This document shows, in pieces, positions 51,378-60,701 of a DNA stretch of 60,705 bases. The notes below the pieces were generated by a model that ran no database searches, was not told the DNA's origin, and saw only the letters and a list, made by a program, of their open reading frames with translations. The DNA is taken from positions 1 through 60,705 of the forward strand of contig CACWHY010000014.1 of assembly GCA_902760805.1 (NCBI GenBank). Reading direction: 5' to 3'. The position numbers and the translations under genes are program-made. This DNA comes from Ruminococcus flavefaciens. GTDB lineage: Bacteria; Bacillota; Clostridia; Oscillospirales; Ruminococcaceae. The first letter of the stretch is position 1. Every line of letters begins with the position of its first letter.

Positions 51378-51470
51378 CTTATCAAGAGCGGCGGAGGAAC
51401 CAGGTCCTGTGAAGCCCGGCAACCTGTTATCAAGGTGCCAAATCCTGCGGTATTTACCGAAAGATGAGGA
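51378..51470 (+). ncRNA. SAM-I (S-box) riboswitch
   Basis: The canonical order is seen: CTTATCAAGAGCGGCGGAGG, then GTGAAGCCCGGCAACC, GGTGCCAAATCCTGC and closing GAAAGATGAGG. It senses SAM, the product of the downstream MetK. Confidence 0.96.
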
Positions 51471-51490
51471 ACGTTGAGCCACAATGCTAT

Positions 51491-51517
51491 TGCGTCCCTT
51501 CCGGGCGCATTTTTTAT
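51491..51517 (+). terminator. S-box expression-platform terminator
   Basis: TGCG-T-CCC / GGG-CGCA stem, loop TTCC, followed by TTTTTTATTTT; 16 nt before the metK start. Confidence 0.8.
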
Positions 51518-51532
51518 TTTAAGGAGGAAATC

Positions 51533-52717
51533 ATGAGCAAGTATTTTTTCACCTCTGAGTCTGTTACAGAGGGTCATCCCGACAAGATCTGCGATCAGAT
51601 CTCTGACGCAGTTCTGGACGCTATGCTTGAGCAGGACGAGCTCTCTCGAGTTGCCTGCGAAACAGTTGTTACCACAGGCATGATCATGTGCATGGGAGAG
51701 ATCTCCACCAAGGCAAGAGTGGATATCCCCAAGATCGCACGTCAGGTAGTGGCTGAGATCGGTTACGACAGAGCTAAATACGGCTTCGATGCCCACACCT
51801 GCGCTGTTCTCACAACTATCGACGAGCAGTCACCTGACATCGCAATGGGCGTAAACGAGGCCTATGAGTACCGTGAGCAGAACGACTCAGACGACGGACT
51901 TTCCAACGGCGCCGGCGACCAGGGGATCATGTTCGGCTATGCCTGCAATGAGACTCCCGAGCTCATGCCTCTGCCCATCTCACTAGCACACAAGCTGGCT
52001 CTGAAGCTGACAGAGGTGCGCAAGGACGGTACTCTCCGCTATCTTCGTCCCGACGGAAAGTCTCAGGTCACTATCGAGTATGATAACGGCAAGCCCGTAA
52101 GAGTTGACGCAGTTGTCATCTCCTCACAGCACTCCGCAGACATCTCTCTTGACCAGCTCCGCAAGGACATCGAGGAGTTCGTTATCCGTGAGGTCATCCC
52201 GGCCGAGCTTATGGACGAGAACACCAAGATCTTCATCAACCCCACCGGACGCTTCGTTGTAGGCGGCCCTCAGGGCGACAGCGGCCTTACCGGAAGAAAG
52301 ATCATCGTTGATACATACGGCGGATATTCCCGTCACGGCGGCGGCGCATTCAGCGGAAAGGACCCCACGAAGGTAGACCGCTCCGCAGCCTATGCAGCCC
52401 GTTATATCGCAAAGAACATCGTTGCAGCAGGCCTTGCTGATAAGTGCGAGGTACAGCTCTCCTACGCTATCGGAGTTGCAAAGCCGATCTCCATTCTGGT
52501 GGACACCTTCGGCACAGGCAAGGTGGACGAGGAGAAGCTCTCTGAGGCAGTTGACAAGGTATTCGACCTTCGTCCGGCAGCTATCATCAAGATGCTGGAT
52601 CTGAGAAAGCCCCAGTACAGAAAGCTGGCAGCTTACGGACACATGGGCCGTGAGGATCTGGGCGTTGCTTGGGAGAAGACCGACAAGGCTGAGGCTATCA
52701 AGGCTGCACTTAACTAA
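51533..52717 (+). CDS. metK: S-adenosylmethionine synthetase
   Basis: 394 aa, full length. It makes SAM from methionine and [61 protein letters not shown] and [19 protein letters not shown] are the standard metal, ATP and P-loop-like motifs. AAGGAGG precedes the ATG at 51533. It is a single gene under S-box control, with its own promoter and terminator. It supplies SAM for, among others, the corrin methyltransferases in this window. Confidence 0.98.
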   Translation: MSKYFFTSESVTEGHPDKICDQISDAVLDAMLEQDELSRVACETVVTTGMIMCMGEISTKARVDIPKIARQVVAEIGYDRAKYGFDAHTCAVLTTIDEQSPDIAMGVNEAYEYREQNDSDDGLSNGAGDQGIMFGYACNETPELMPLPISLAHKLALKLTEVRKDGTLRYLRPDGKSQVTIEYDNGKPVRVDAVVISSQHSADISLDQLRKDIEEFVIREVIPAELMDENTKIFINPTGRFVVGGPQGDSGLTGRKIIVDTYGGYSRHGGGAFSGKDPTKVDRSAAYAARYIAKNIVAAGLADKCEVQLSYAIGVAKPISILVDTFGTGKVDEEKLSEAVDKVFDLRPAAIIKMLDLRKPQYRKLAAYGHMGREDLGVAWEKTDKAEAIKAALN

Positions 52718-52730
52718 AAACCGCATAAGA

Positions 52731-52757
52731 AAAAGCCACGGAGATCCCGTGGCTTTT
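52731..52757. terminator. Bidirectional terminator between metK and the two-component operon
   Basis: A perfect 11-bp stem (AAAAGCCACGG / CCGTGGCTTTT), with A/T flanks serving both convergent units. Confidence 0.85.
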
Positions 52758-52758
52758 G

Positions 52759-53757
52759 TTATTTCTCGACGTAGAAGCCTTCAACACAGTTTTCGGCGAT
52801 GTTGAAAATTATGATCAGCTTGCGTCTTCCACTGGTGATGGTCTGATAGATCCTGCCCTTGTATACTGAGTAGCTCTTGGCCGGGAGCTCAGGGTTGTCC
52901 AGGAAGCTGTAGATCAGGTCGTAAAAGCCTCCGGGAGTGCCGATGTTCTCGATGTCCACCGTAGAGATCCCCAGCAGATAGGTCCAGTAGAGCAGCATGG
53001 GAGAGTCCGTGATCTCCTCAGCGAAGCTCCTCATCAGCGAGCAGCGGGTCTTGAGGATATTGAGGATCTCCCCTCTGTCCGAGGTGGTGATATAGGGATA
53101 GGCTGTGATCTCGTTGGGGTCAGTAGGTGCGATGTCATAGCCGTTTTTGGAGTAATAATCATCATAGGCCTTGTTGAGCCTGTCGTTGTAGACCTCAATA
53201 TCTGCATGAAATACTGCGGAATACTCCGAAAGCCTGTCCAGTGAGCGGTTAACTTCCTGAGCGGAGATCTCCTGCTCCTGCTGCTCGTCCCTCCAGAATC
53301 GGGCGTACACGATGCTGAAGTCGATAGGGTCGATGATGAAGTCCATGCAGCACTCCTTTTCGGAGGTGTCAAGGTACTTCCAGTGGTTGGCGTAAATGAA
53401 GCCATCACGGCTGATCTGCCAGGTCTTGGTCAGCTCCCTGGCGTAGTCATCGCCGATCTGGCCTGACTCACGGAAGCTGCTCATAGTCTGAGCCAAAGCG
53501 GTGGAAACTGACCTTTGGAAGGCTGAGACAAAGCCCGTATTCAGGGCATTTCCTCCGGTTATGTGGAGAGCTCCCATGGGGTCGAAGCCGATCTCTCCTC
53601 CCGAGAGATACACCGCTCCGGCAGCTCCGGTATTACGCTGGACCACAGATGCCTGGCCGGAGTTGTCCTCGCCCAGCAGAGAGGCGGCCTCAGCGCTGAA
53701 AAATCCCAGCAGCAGCACAGCTGCCAGAAGAATGGCAAAGAGGATGTTCTGTTTCAC
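52759..53757 (-). CDS. Membrane-anchored protein of the two-component operon, unknown function
   Basis: 332 aa. One N-terminal hydrophobic segment (about 4-24, MKQNILFAILLAAVLLLGFF) acts as signal or anchor; the rest is soluble and faces outside. Visible segments: ITGGNALNTGFVSAFQRSVS, KECCMDFIIDPIDFSIVYAR, EIEVYNDRL-like ADIEVYNDRLNKAYDDYY. No family recognised. Its start overlaps the histidine kinase stop by 4 nt, so it is co-translated with the sensor and is probably an accessory sensing or feedback protein. Confidence 0.75.
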   Translation of the reverse strand: MKQNILFAILLAAVLLLGFFSAEAASLLGEDNSGQASVVQRNTGAAGAVYLSGGEIGFDPMGALHITGGNALNTGFVSAFQRSVSTALAQTMSSFRESGQIGDDYARELTKTWQISRDGFIYANHWKYLDTSEKECCMDFIIDPIDFSIVYARFWRDEQQEQEISAQEVNRSLDRLSEYSAVFHADIEVYNDRLNKAYDDYYSKNGYDIAPTDPNEITAYPYITTSDRGEILNILKTRCSLMRSFAEEITDSPMLLYWTYLLGISTVDIENIGTPGGFYDLIYSFLDNPELPAKSYSVYKGRIYQTITSGRRKLIIIFNIAENCVEGFYVEK

Positions 53758-55205
53758 TGCTTATCGGCCTCCTTCATCAGCAAGCTGACCGTAGTGCCCT
53801 TGCCGATCTCGCTGGTGACGGAGAGCTCTGCTCCGTGGACGCTGGCGATCTTTTCGCAAAGAGCAAGTCCCAGACCGGCACCGCCGGCCTTACGGCTCCG
53901 GGATTTGTCCACCATGTAGAATGGCTGGAAGACCTTCTCGATGGCCTCCTGGCTCATGCCGATGCCCTCGTCGGTAACTGAGATCAGGCAGCGGCCTTCG
54001 TCGCTGTGGCGTGCGTTCAGAGCGATGCGCTTGCCCTCAGAGGAGGCCTTCACGGCGTTTTCGATAAGGTTTGACAGGAGAGATTTCAGCAGCTCCTCGT
54101 CGGCATTTACAGTGATCTCCTCGCAGGAGGTGTACAGGGTAAGGCCGTTTTTGCTGAGCTGGGGAGAAAAGGCGGTCTCAAGATCCCGGAAGATCTCACG
54201 GAGAGCCACCGGCTTCATCTCGGTCTCAGTTCCGCCCAGAGCCACCAGCTCCATGAGCTTTCCGGAGAGGGATCGCAGGCGCTTTGTCTCCTCCACGATG
54301 ACGCCGGCGTACTCCATGCGCTCATCGTCGGTAACGTTTTTCTTGATCCGGAGCAGGTCTCCGAAGCCCAGGATCGAGGTCAGGGGAGTTTTCATCTCGT
54401 GGGCAAGGTTTGCGATGAAGGTCTGTCTGTCCTCGGCGATCTTTTCAAGGCGGGCGGCGTTGCGCTGGATCGAGTCCGCCATAATATTCATGTTCCCTGA
54501 GAGCTCCCGGAACTCGATGCTGCCCTTTTTCCGGATACGGATCTTGTAGTTTCCGCCTGCGATCGCCTTGGTGTAGATGTTCAGCCTGCTCAGAGGCCTG
54601 AGCAGAATGATCACTGTGATCAGCAGGATCAGAGAAACGATCCCGGCTGAAATGATCGACACCTTCCGGACGAAGTCACGCTGACGGTCACGCATGGCGT
54701 AGATGTCAGAAACGTCCAGGGCTGTGATGACGATGTAGTCATTTCCTTCAACGGTCATGGAGGAGGTGACGGTCATCATGTGGGCATTTCCCACGGGAAA
54801 GATCCTGATCTGACAGGTGTCGGGGTCGGGGGAGTAGCTGTCAAGGTAGTCTCCGAATTCGCTCAGCTCCATGATCTGGTCGAAGCCGCTGCCTGCAACC
54901 AGTTTTCTGTCGTCGGCGGAGAGCACGGCTGCACGGTTGGCGCCCTTCTCCCGGCCGAAGAACAGCTCAGATGCGATCTCGGCCACCTGCTCCTCTGACA
55001 GGATCACCTCGTCTGCACGGAGCCTTTCGTAGATCACGGCGTTGGAGAATGAGGCTGAGAAGAACTCATACTCGTTGACGGCGTGGGTCTGCTCACGCTC
55101 AAGGAGCATCTTGTGGCTGCTGGAGAGCACTGCTGCCGAAACGATATTTATGGCAAGGATCATCAGCAGCAGGGAGCTGAGGAAGATGTTCTGCCAGAGC
55201 TTCAT
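53754..55205 (-). CDS. Sensor histidine kinase
   Basis: 483 aa. Transmembrane helices at about 7-29 and 176-198 enclose an extracellular domain of about 145 aa. HAMP (about 200-250) and HisKA follow, with the phospho-acceptor H269 in IANLAHEMKTPLTSILGFGD, then an HATPase with N box LLSNLIENAVKASSE, DEGIGMSQEAIEKVF and AGGAGLGLALCEKIASVHG. The gene overlaps the response regulator upstream and the anchored protein downstream by 4 nt each. Confidence 0.94.
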   Translation of the reverse strand: MKLWQNIFLSSLLLMILAINIVSAAVLSSSHKMLLEREQTHAVNEYEFFSASFSNAVIYERLRADEVILSEEQVAEIASELFFGREKGANRAAVLSADDRKLVAGSGFDQIMELSEFGDYLDSYSPDPDTCQIRIFPVGNAHMMTVTSSMTVEGNDYIVITALDVSDIYAMRDRQRDFVRKVSIISAGIVSLILLITVIILLRPLSRLNIYTKAIAGGNYKIRIRKKGSIEFRELSGNMNIMADSIQRNAARLEKIAEDRQTFIANLAHEMKTPLTSILGFGDLLRIKKNVTDDERMEYAGVIVEETKRLRSLSGKLMELVALGGTETEMKPVALREIFRDLETAFSPQLSKNGLTLYTSCEEITVNADEELLKSLLSNLIENAVKASSEGKRIALNARHSDEGRCLISVTDEGIGMSQEAIEKVFQPFYMVDKSRSRKAGGAGLGLALCEKIASVHGAELSVTSEIGKGTTVSLLMKEADKQ

Positions 55206-55867
55206 ACGCTGTCCTGGCTCTCAAGGCGATAGCCCAGCTTGGGGATCGTGATCAGCTTGTCTTTCAGCCCCAGCTTTCGGCGGACCTGCTGAACGTGAAT
55301 GTCAACAGTCCTGCTCTCGCCCTCGAACTCATACCCCCAGACTGCGGAGAGCAGCCTTTCACGGGTAACGGCGATGTCCTGATGCTGGAGGAAGTAAACG
55401 ATCACGTCGAATTCCTTTGGAGTGAGCTGCACAGGCTGCCCCTTCAGAGTAATGATGTGGCGGCCGATGTCGGCAGTAAGGTCGCCGTAGGTTATGGTGT
55501 CACGGGTCTTTTCTGAGCGGCGCAGCACCACGTCGATCCTGGCCAGCAGCTCCAGTGCCTCGAAGGGCTTGACGATGTAGTCCTCGGCACCAAGGCGGAG
55601 ACCCTTTACCTTGTCGGCCACGTCCTGCATGGCGGTGAGGAAAATCACGGGAGTACCGCAGGACTTGATGCTCTCCATGACCTCGAAGCCGTTCATCTCC
55701 GGCAGCATGATGTCCAGCAGGATCAGGTCGTAGCTGCCCTTCATGGCCTCCTCAGCGCCGGAGCGCCCGTCATAGCGGCAGGTGCCCGAATAGCCCACGA
55801 TCGAAAGAGTGGCCTTGATCATTTTGGCGATATTCACATCGTCTTCTATTATAAGTATGCTGATCAT
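55202..55867 (-). CDS. OmpR/PhoB-family response regulator
   Basis: 221 aa. Receiver 1-118 with IIEDDVNIAKMI, phospho-acceptor in DLILLDIMLPEMNGF and Lys in YIVKPFEALELL. The winged-helix effector (about 125-220) has QLTPKEFDVIVYFLQ and TVDIHVQQVRRKLG. First gene of the operon; partner of the kinase downstream. The ATG is preceded by GAGG. Confidence 0.95.
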   Translation of the reverse strand: MISILIIEDDVNIAKMIKATLSIVGYSGTCRYDGRSGAEEAMKGSYDLILLDIMLPEMNGFEVMESIKSCGTPVIFLTAMQDVADKVKGLRLGAEDYIVKPFEALELLARIDVVLRRSEKTRDTITYGDLTADIGRHIITLKGQPVQLTPKEFDVIVYFLQHQDIAVTRERLLSAVWGYEFEGESRTVDIHVQQVRRKLGLKDKLITIPKLGYRLESQDSV

Positions 55868-56117
55868 TTGTGTACCTCGTTAAAAAATTGTTGAAAGACT
55901 TGACATTTTGCTGAAAATAATCAATAATAGTAATGCTGGAAATTTTATGTGATCTTTCCGGCAGCTGCTTCGTATTATAAACAAAGCCCTGAACATATTG
56001 TAGCAGTTATTTTCCCATATGTCAAAGGGAAAGGCCTAACTTTTGCAATTTTTTTGCACTGTCACACAAAGGCGTCCGGCCTTGTATTATAGTAATGAAA
56101 GGAAAGGAGGCGGGAAT

Positions 56118-57044
56118 TTGAAACGAACTGCGGTGATCTTGATCCTTGCGATGCTGCTGACAGGCTGCGGAACACAGCCGGCGGAGATCTCCTCACAGCC
56201 TGAGACTGAGCCCGTGACCGAAGCTGCATCTCCGGCGGCGGAGGCTCCAACAGAGCTAAAAACCGAGGCTCCCACCCCGGCACCCACTGAGCCGGAGACT
56301 GAGCCGCCCACCCAGGCTCCCGCTGAGCCTGAAACTGAGGCAGCCCCCCAGCCTCCGGAGGCAAATACTGTTTTAGAGAACAGAGCTGCCCCGGCAGATG
56401 TGGCTCAGCCGGAGATCCAGCCTCCGGATACTGTAATGGTGCTTGACCTGCCGGGCTACTCTCAGGCGGAGCTGCCTACGGGCTGCGAGCTGGTGAGCAC
56501 ATCTATGCTGCTGAGCTACTACGGCTACGATATTTCCGCCTATGATCTGGTGGATGAGGGCTATGTGGGGACTTCGGCTCTGGAGGAGGACAGCAGCAGG
56601 AACGGCGCTCTTCGTGGGGGAGATCCCAACCAGGTCTTTGTGGGGGATCCCTTCGACAAAAGCGGCTACGGCTGCTACAGCGGCGCCATTTACTCGGCTC
56701 TTGACAGCTATCTTTCGGAGGAGCCCCTGGGACCTGTGGATCTTGGAGGAATGAGCCTTCCGGACATCTGCTCGCTGTACATCGACTACGGAACGCCTGT
56801 TATGATCTGGGCAACGATCAATATGGTGCCCAGCTTCGTGCTCCCTGAGAACAGCTGGTACGTCAACGACACCGATGAGGTATTTTCGTGGATCTCCAAC
56901 GAGCACTGCCTGGTGCTTGTGGGCTATGACGAAAACTTCTACTATTTCAACGACCCTCTCAGGGACGACATTGCCGCCTATGGCCGAGCCCTCACTGAGC
57001 AGAGGTACGCTGAACTTGGCTGTCAGGCCTTGTGCATACAATAG
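56118..57044 (+). CDS. C39-like papain-fold peptidase lipoprotein
   Basis: 308 aa from a TTG start at 56118 (AAGGAGG 7 nt upstream). Lipobox LTGC at about 13-16 and a Pro/Glu/Thr repeat linker (TEPETEPPT type, about 20-110). The C39_2-type domain (about 115-308) carries the catalytic Cys in LPTGCELVSTSMLLSYYGYD, His in SNEHCLVLVGYDEN and the Asn/Asp in YYFNDPLRDD. Such lipoproteins process or bind peptides outside the cell; the substrate is unknown. A single gene with a strong terminator. Confidence 0.82.
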   Translation: MKRTAVILILAMLLTGCGTQPAEISSQPETEPVTEAASPAAEAPTELKTEAPTPAPTEPETEPPTQAPAEPETEAAPQPPEANTVLENRAAPADVAQPEIQPPDTVMVLDLPGYSQAELPTGCELVSTSMLLSYYGYDISAYDLVDEGYVGTSALEEDSSRNGALRGGDPNQVFVGDPFDKSGYGCYSGAIYSALDSYLSEEPLGPVDLGGMSLPDICSLYIDYGTPVMIWATINMVPSFVLPENSWYVNDTDEVFSWISNEHCLVLVGYDENFYYFNDPLRDDIAAYGRALTEQRYAELGCQALCIQ

Positions 57045-57062
57045 GATGTGGAAAATAATAGC

Positions 57063-57089
57063 CGCCGGGGAAGCTTCCCCGGCGTTTTT
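57063..57089 (+). terminator. Terminator of the C39-like gene
   Basis: A perfect palindrome (CGCCGGGGAA GC TTCCCCGGCG) is followed by TTTTT. Confidence 0.9.
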
Positions 57090-57157
57090 GTACACAGCCT
57101 TGACAGATCTTAGTCCAAAATGTCATGATTTTGATAGAATACTACATAGGCGCCGTA

Positions 57158-57186
57158 TTGACTTTGTAAATCCCCCGTGATATAAT
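57158..57186 (+). promoter_or_regulatory. Promoter of the CE12 gene
   Basis: TTGACT (57158-57163), 17-bp spacer, TATAAT (57181-57186). Confidence 0.75.
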
Positions 57187-57234
57187 TAAAATAGCTAAAA
57201 AGTACGCAATTTCTCAAGAATTGGAGGAGTTAGA

Positions 57235-60200
57235 ATGAAAATGAAAAAACTATTGTCCGGACTGACATCTGCTGCGCTTGCCCTATCAGCCTTCGCAGGG
57301 ATCGGTGCCGCAAAGCCTGAAAGCACCCTCAGCGCTCAGGCTGCACAGGCTAACTGGAAGTTCGACTTCGGAGGAAACGGCGCAGCCAGCGGCTACACCG
57401 GAGTTTCCGCATCAGAGGGCTACAACGCCTCAAAGGGCTATGGCTTCGCTCAGACCGGAAATATGGCTAACGTGGCTGCTTCAGGCTCCGGGGCTCTCAG
57501 CGATGCTGTTCAGTTCAAGGACACCGGCCTTAGCAACACCTTCAACGTTGACCTTCCCAACGGTCTTTATGAGGTGAAGGTGACTCTGGGCAACACCACA
57601 AGAACTTCCGTAAGAGCTGAGAATATGCTCCAGCTGATCAACCTTACCGGAAACAACGCCTATGACACCTTCCAGATCCCCGTAACTGACGGCCAGCTCA
57701 ACATCATGGCCTGTGAGGGAAAGGCCGGCTATGCTTACACCATGAGCGCTCTGGAGATCACTCAGCTCAACACCACCGCTGTGACCAATCCCACAGTCTG
57801 GATCTGCGGAGACTCCACAGTTGCGAACTGTTATAACGTGGCCGATACCTCTCAGCATGGCTGGGGACAGTTCTTCGGCGACTATGTGAAGGATGACGGC
57901 TATATCGTTAGAAATATGGCTGCCAGCGGACAGTTCGCAGAGGGCTTCATCAATGCAGGACAGTTCGATGCGATCAAGACCTACGGCAAGACCGGGGATT
58001 ACTATATAATCGCCATCGGTATCAACGACACCAACAAGGCCTACACTACTGAGGAAAAATACATCGAAAGCGTAACCTACATGGTACAGGAGGCCAAGAA
58101 GAAGGGCATGGAGGTCATCCTTGTAAAGCAGCAGGGAAGAAGAAGCGACCTCCAAAAAAACCCTCTTATTGGGGGACGCTGGTTTGGCGGTGATCTGGAC
58201 AAGATCGGTGCATCTGAGGGCGTTCAGGTAGTTGACCTGTTCACAGCTTGGCAGAACTTCGGCGTTTCTGTTGGCTTTGACGGAATGGCTGAATACTACG
58301 CAGCAAACGACGACCTCCACCAGAGCAAGAAGGGCGCACAGAAGCTGGCTGAGCTCATGGACGAGCTCACCGACATCGGCCGTGACCCTGAGACCATGGA
58401 CACCACAAAGGCCTACCGCTTCAAGAACGTGAACAGCGGCCTCTACCTTGAGGTAAAGGACGGCGCTGCTGAGGCTGGCGCAAATGTTCAGCAGTGGGGC
58501 GGCGACACAGTTGGCGACTGGAACGTTTGGCGCCTCAAGCACAAGGGTTATAACTACTATGAGATCTGGTCCTACCTTGGGGACGGCAGCACATACCTTC
58601 TTGACGTTACAAACGGCAGCAAGGAGTCCGGAGCAAATATCGCTCTTAACACAAACACAAATACAGGAGCCCAGTGGTTCCGTTTCTTCAAGAACAACGA
58701 CGGCAGCTACACCATGATCTCACGCTGCTCCGGCGACGCAGGCGCTATCGAGGTGGCAAATGCTTCAACAGCAGCCGGCGGAAATGTTCAGCAGTGGGCT
58801 GTAAACGGCCACGCCTGCCAGAATTGGATGCTGGAGGAGGTAGAGTGGCCTGAGGCTCAGGTCACAACAACTGCCGCTCCCGTGACAACAGTTCCCCAGA
58901 CTACAACAACACCTGCTCCTCAGCTTACCGGCAGAATGGCTGGCGATGCTAACATGAGCGGAGATGTTTCCCTTAACGACGCAGTTGCTATCCTCCAGTT
59001 CGTGGCTCTTCCTCAGAAGTATCCGCTGACTGAGGTCGGAAAGCTCAACGCAGACGTTTCCAGCGGTCAGGAGGGCGTTCCGGATGGCGCTGTTACCGGC
59101 CTTGACGCTCTGTTCATCCAGAAATACGACGCAGGTATGGTACAGCTCCCCAAGATCGAGGATGAGCCTGCCGTTACCGAGCCCCCTGTTACCACAAGTC
59201 CCTGGGCGAACTACTATTTCGCAGTTGACCAGAGCTGGGATCAGGGTCTGGCAGAGGACAACCACGAGGGCTTCACAAAGACTGAGGCTTCCATGGGCTC
59301 CTCCGCAAACGTTGGCTTCGTAAATCTTGACAACACCAAGGGCAGCAGCATAACCTTCACCGTAAATGCGGAGAAGTCCGGCAACTTTATGACCCACATC
59401 AGATATGCAAACGGCTCGACCACAGACCGCAAGGGCTATGTTTATGTAAACGGCGACACTCAGACCTACTGGCTCCAGTCCTTCACCGGCACAGCCGATT
59501 GGGACACCTGGGGTGAAATGGGCATCGTTCTTCCTCTGAAGGAGGGAACTAACACTATCAAGCTGGAGTCCGCAGTGGACGAGGGCTGTCCTAACCTGGA
59601 CTACATCACTATCGAATGGACAGACGAGCCTATCGCTGAGCCCTTTGATCCCAATGCGCAGACACCCAGCGGTCCGATCAGCAGCGATCCTACACTGTTC
59701 CTGCTGGGCGATTCAACAACAAGGTACTACGACGCAAAGGCACAGAGCCAGAACGGCGGCCCGATCCAGGGCTGGGGCTACTATCTCCCTGACTACCTTG
59801 ACAGCGCTCTTCCAGTGGACAACAGATCTATGGGAGGCCGATCCACCAAGAAGGCCTATGACGAGGGCAGATGGCAGGGTATCGTTGACTCCATGAAAGA
59901 GGGTGACTTCGTTATCATCCAGTTTGCTATCAACGATGCCGGCGCAAGCAATGCCGACAGATACGCACCTGTATGCGGAAATGTTGACAACCCCACAACT
60001 GGCTCCTACGAGTATTACATGACCATTTTCATCAACGACTGCAAGGCTAAGAACGTAACACCTGTTCTCATGTCCTGCACTCTCAACGGAAATTCCTACT
60101 CAAACGGAAAGTTCGTTGCCAATTACACCAACTACACAGACGCTCTGAAGAAGCTGTCTGCTAAGCATAACGTGCCCTTCGTGGACGCAAACGCAGCACT

Positions 60201-60381
60201 GGTCAACCACTACAATTCAGTGGGCTACGACACAGCACGCTCATATCACATGGGCGCAGCACTTGGCGACTATAAGGATATGACTCACTTCAATGAGCAG
60301 GGCGCAAAGGTTATCGCAGGCGTTATCGCAGGCGCTATCAAGTCCGCAAATATCGCAGGCCTTTCAAATTACGTTAAGTAA
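57235..60381 (+). CDS. Double CE12 pectin/rhamnogalacturonan acetylesterase with CBMs and internal dockerin
   Basis: 1048 aa. Signal peptide about 1-36. A small beta domain (about 38-178) precedes the first SGNH esterase (about 180-385; Ser in WICGDSTVANCY, IGINDTNKAY, Asp/His in NDDLHQSKKGAQKLAELM). A ricin-type CBM13-like domain (about 392-540) and an internal dockerin (about 563-640; GDANMSGDVSLNDAVAILQF) follow. Then come a CBM35-like domain (about 655-800; NVGFVNLDN, YVNGDTQTYWLQSF, LDYITIEW) and a second SGNH esterase (about 815-1040; Ser in FLLGDSTTRYYD, FAINDAG, Asp/His in DMTHFNEQGAKVIAG). It removes acetyl groups from pectin backbones, helping PL1-type lyases. Two catalytic domains on one chain with a central dockerin is unusual. 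GGAGG lies 7 nt before the ATG. Confidence 0.9.
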   Translation: MKMKKLLSGLTSAALALSAFAGIGAAKPESTLSAQAAQANWKFDFGGNGAASGYTGVSASEGYNASKGYGFAQTGNMANVAASGSGALSDAVQFKDTGLSNTFNVDLPNGLYEVKVTLGNTTRTSVRAENMLQLINLTGNNAYDTFQIPVTDGQLNIMACEGKAGYAYTMSALEITQLNTTAVTNPTVWICGDSTVANCYNVADTSQHGWGQFFGDYVKDDGYIVRNMAASGQFAEGFINAGQFDAIKTYGKTGDYYIIAIGINDTNKAYTTEEKYIESVTYMVQEAKKKGMEVILVKQQGRRSDLQKNPLIGGRWFGGDLDKIGASEGVQVVDLFTAWQNFGVSVGFDGMAEYYAANDDLHQSKKGAQKLAELMDELTDIGRDPETMDTTKAYRFKNVNSGLYLEVKDGAAEAGANVQQWGGDTVGDWNVWRLKHKGYNYYEIWSYLGDGSTYLLDVTNGSKESGANIALNTNTNTGAQWFRFFKNNDGSYTMISRCSGDAGAIEVANASTAAGGNVQQWAVNGHACQNWMLEEVEWPEAQVTTTAAPVTTVPQTTTTPAPQLTGRMAGDANMSGDVSLNDAVAILQFVALPQKYPLTEVGKLNADVSSGQEGVPDGAVTGLDALFIQKYDAGMVQLPKIEDEPAVTEPPVTTSPWANYYFAVDQSWDQGLAEDNHEGFTKTEASMGSSANVGFVNLDNTKGSSITFTVNAEKSGNFMTHIRYANGSTTDRKGYVYVNGDTQTYWLQSFTGTADWDTWGEMGIVLPLKEGTNTIKLESAVDEGCPNLDYITIEWTDEPIAEPFDPNAQTPSGPISSDPTLFLLGDSTTRYYDAKAQSQNGGPIQGWGYYLPDYLDSALPVDNRSMGGRSTKKAYDEGRWQGIVDSMKEGDFVIIQFAINDAGASNADRYAPVCGNVDNPTTGSYEYYMTIFINDCKAKNVTPVLMSCTLNGNSYSNGKFVANYTNYTDALKKLSAKHNVPFVDANAALVNHYNSVGYDTARSYHMGAALGDYKDMTHFNEQGAKVIAGVIAGAIKSANIAGLSNYVK

Positions 60382-60386
60382 AAAAA

Positions 60387-60418
60387 CTCCCCGGGAGCCG
60401 CTGCTTCCGGGGTTTTTT
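60387..60418 (+). terminator. Terminator of the CE12 gene
   Basis: CCCCGGGAGC / GCTTCCGGGG arms followed by TTTTTT, directly after the stop codon. Confidence 0.85.
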
Positions 60419-60424
60419 GTGCGT

Positions 60425-60540
60425 AATGTGAAATTGTGGTGTCCGCCCGGCCGTCACGAACAAAACGTAGGGGCGGACCCGTGTGTCCGCCCGGCCGCAA
60501 CGAAAAAAAACGTAGGGGCGGATATTATCCGCCCGCAATA
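60425..60540. repeat. Dispersed palindromic repeats, second location
   Basis: GTAGGGGCGGA...TCCGCCC palindromes (60468-60491 and 60513-60532) belong to the same family as the block at 50640-51300. The frame at 60293-60541 runs over them and is not a gene. Confidence 0.75.
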
Positions 60541-60555
60541 ACGAATATCAAAACC

Positions 60556-60701
60556 CAGCAGACCCGAAGGGTTCTGCGAAGAACAGTCAAAAGCCGGTGG
60601 GGGTGAGGAGTGAGGGAAAAGAGAGTGCAGAGAGGAAAACCGTATAGAGGGGAGGGGCGCACCGGCTTTTGTACCAGTTTTTTTATAGCCCCTCCCCTCT
60701 A
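60556..60701 (+). other. Interleaved inverted repeats, candidate structured RNA
   Basis: A short hairpin (GCAGACCCGAAGGGTTCTGC, about 60558-60577) is followed by CAAAAGCCGGTG (60588-60599), TAGAGGGGAGGGGC (60645-60658), CACCGGCTTTTG (60660-60671) and GCCCCTCCCCTCTA (60688-60701). The two perfect pairs (12 and 14 bp) interleave A-B-A'-B'. A T-run (60678-60684) sits after A'. No coding frame explains it. It may be a small RNA, an attenuator, or the end of a mobile element; it may continue past the window edge. Confidence 0.45.

Noticed and set aside
50759-51412. Several small plus-strand proteins in the repeat block
   Set aside because: They are translations of palindromic repeats; no ribosome sites and no conserved starts.
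57481-58542. 353-aa minus-strand frame inside the CE12 gene
   Set aside because: Antisense of a gene with clear GDS and D-x-x-H motifs.
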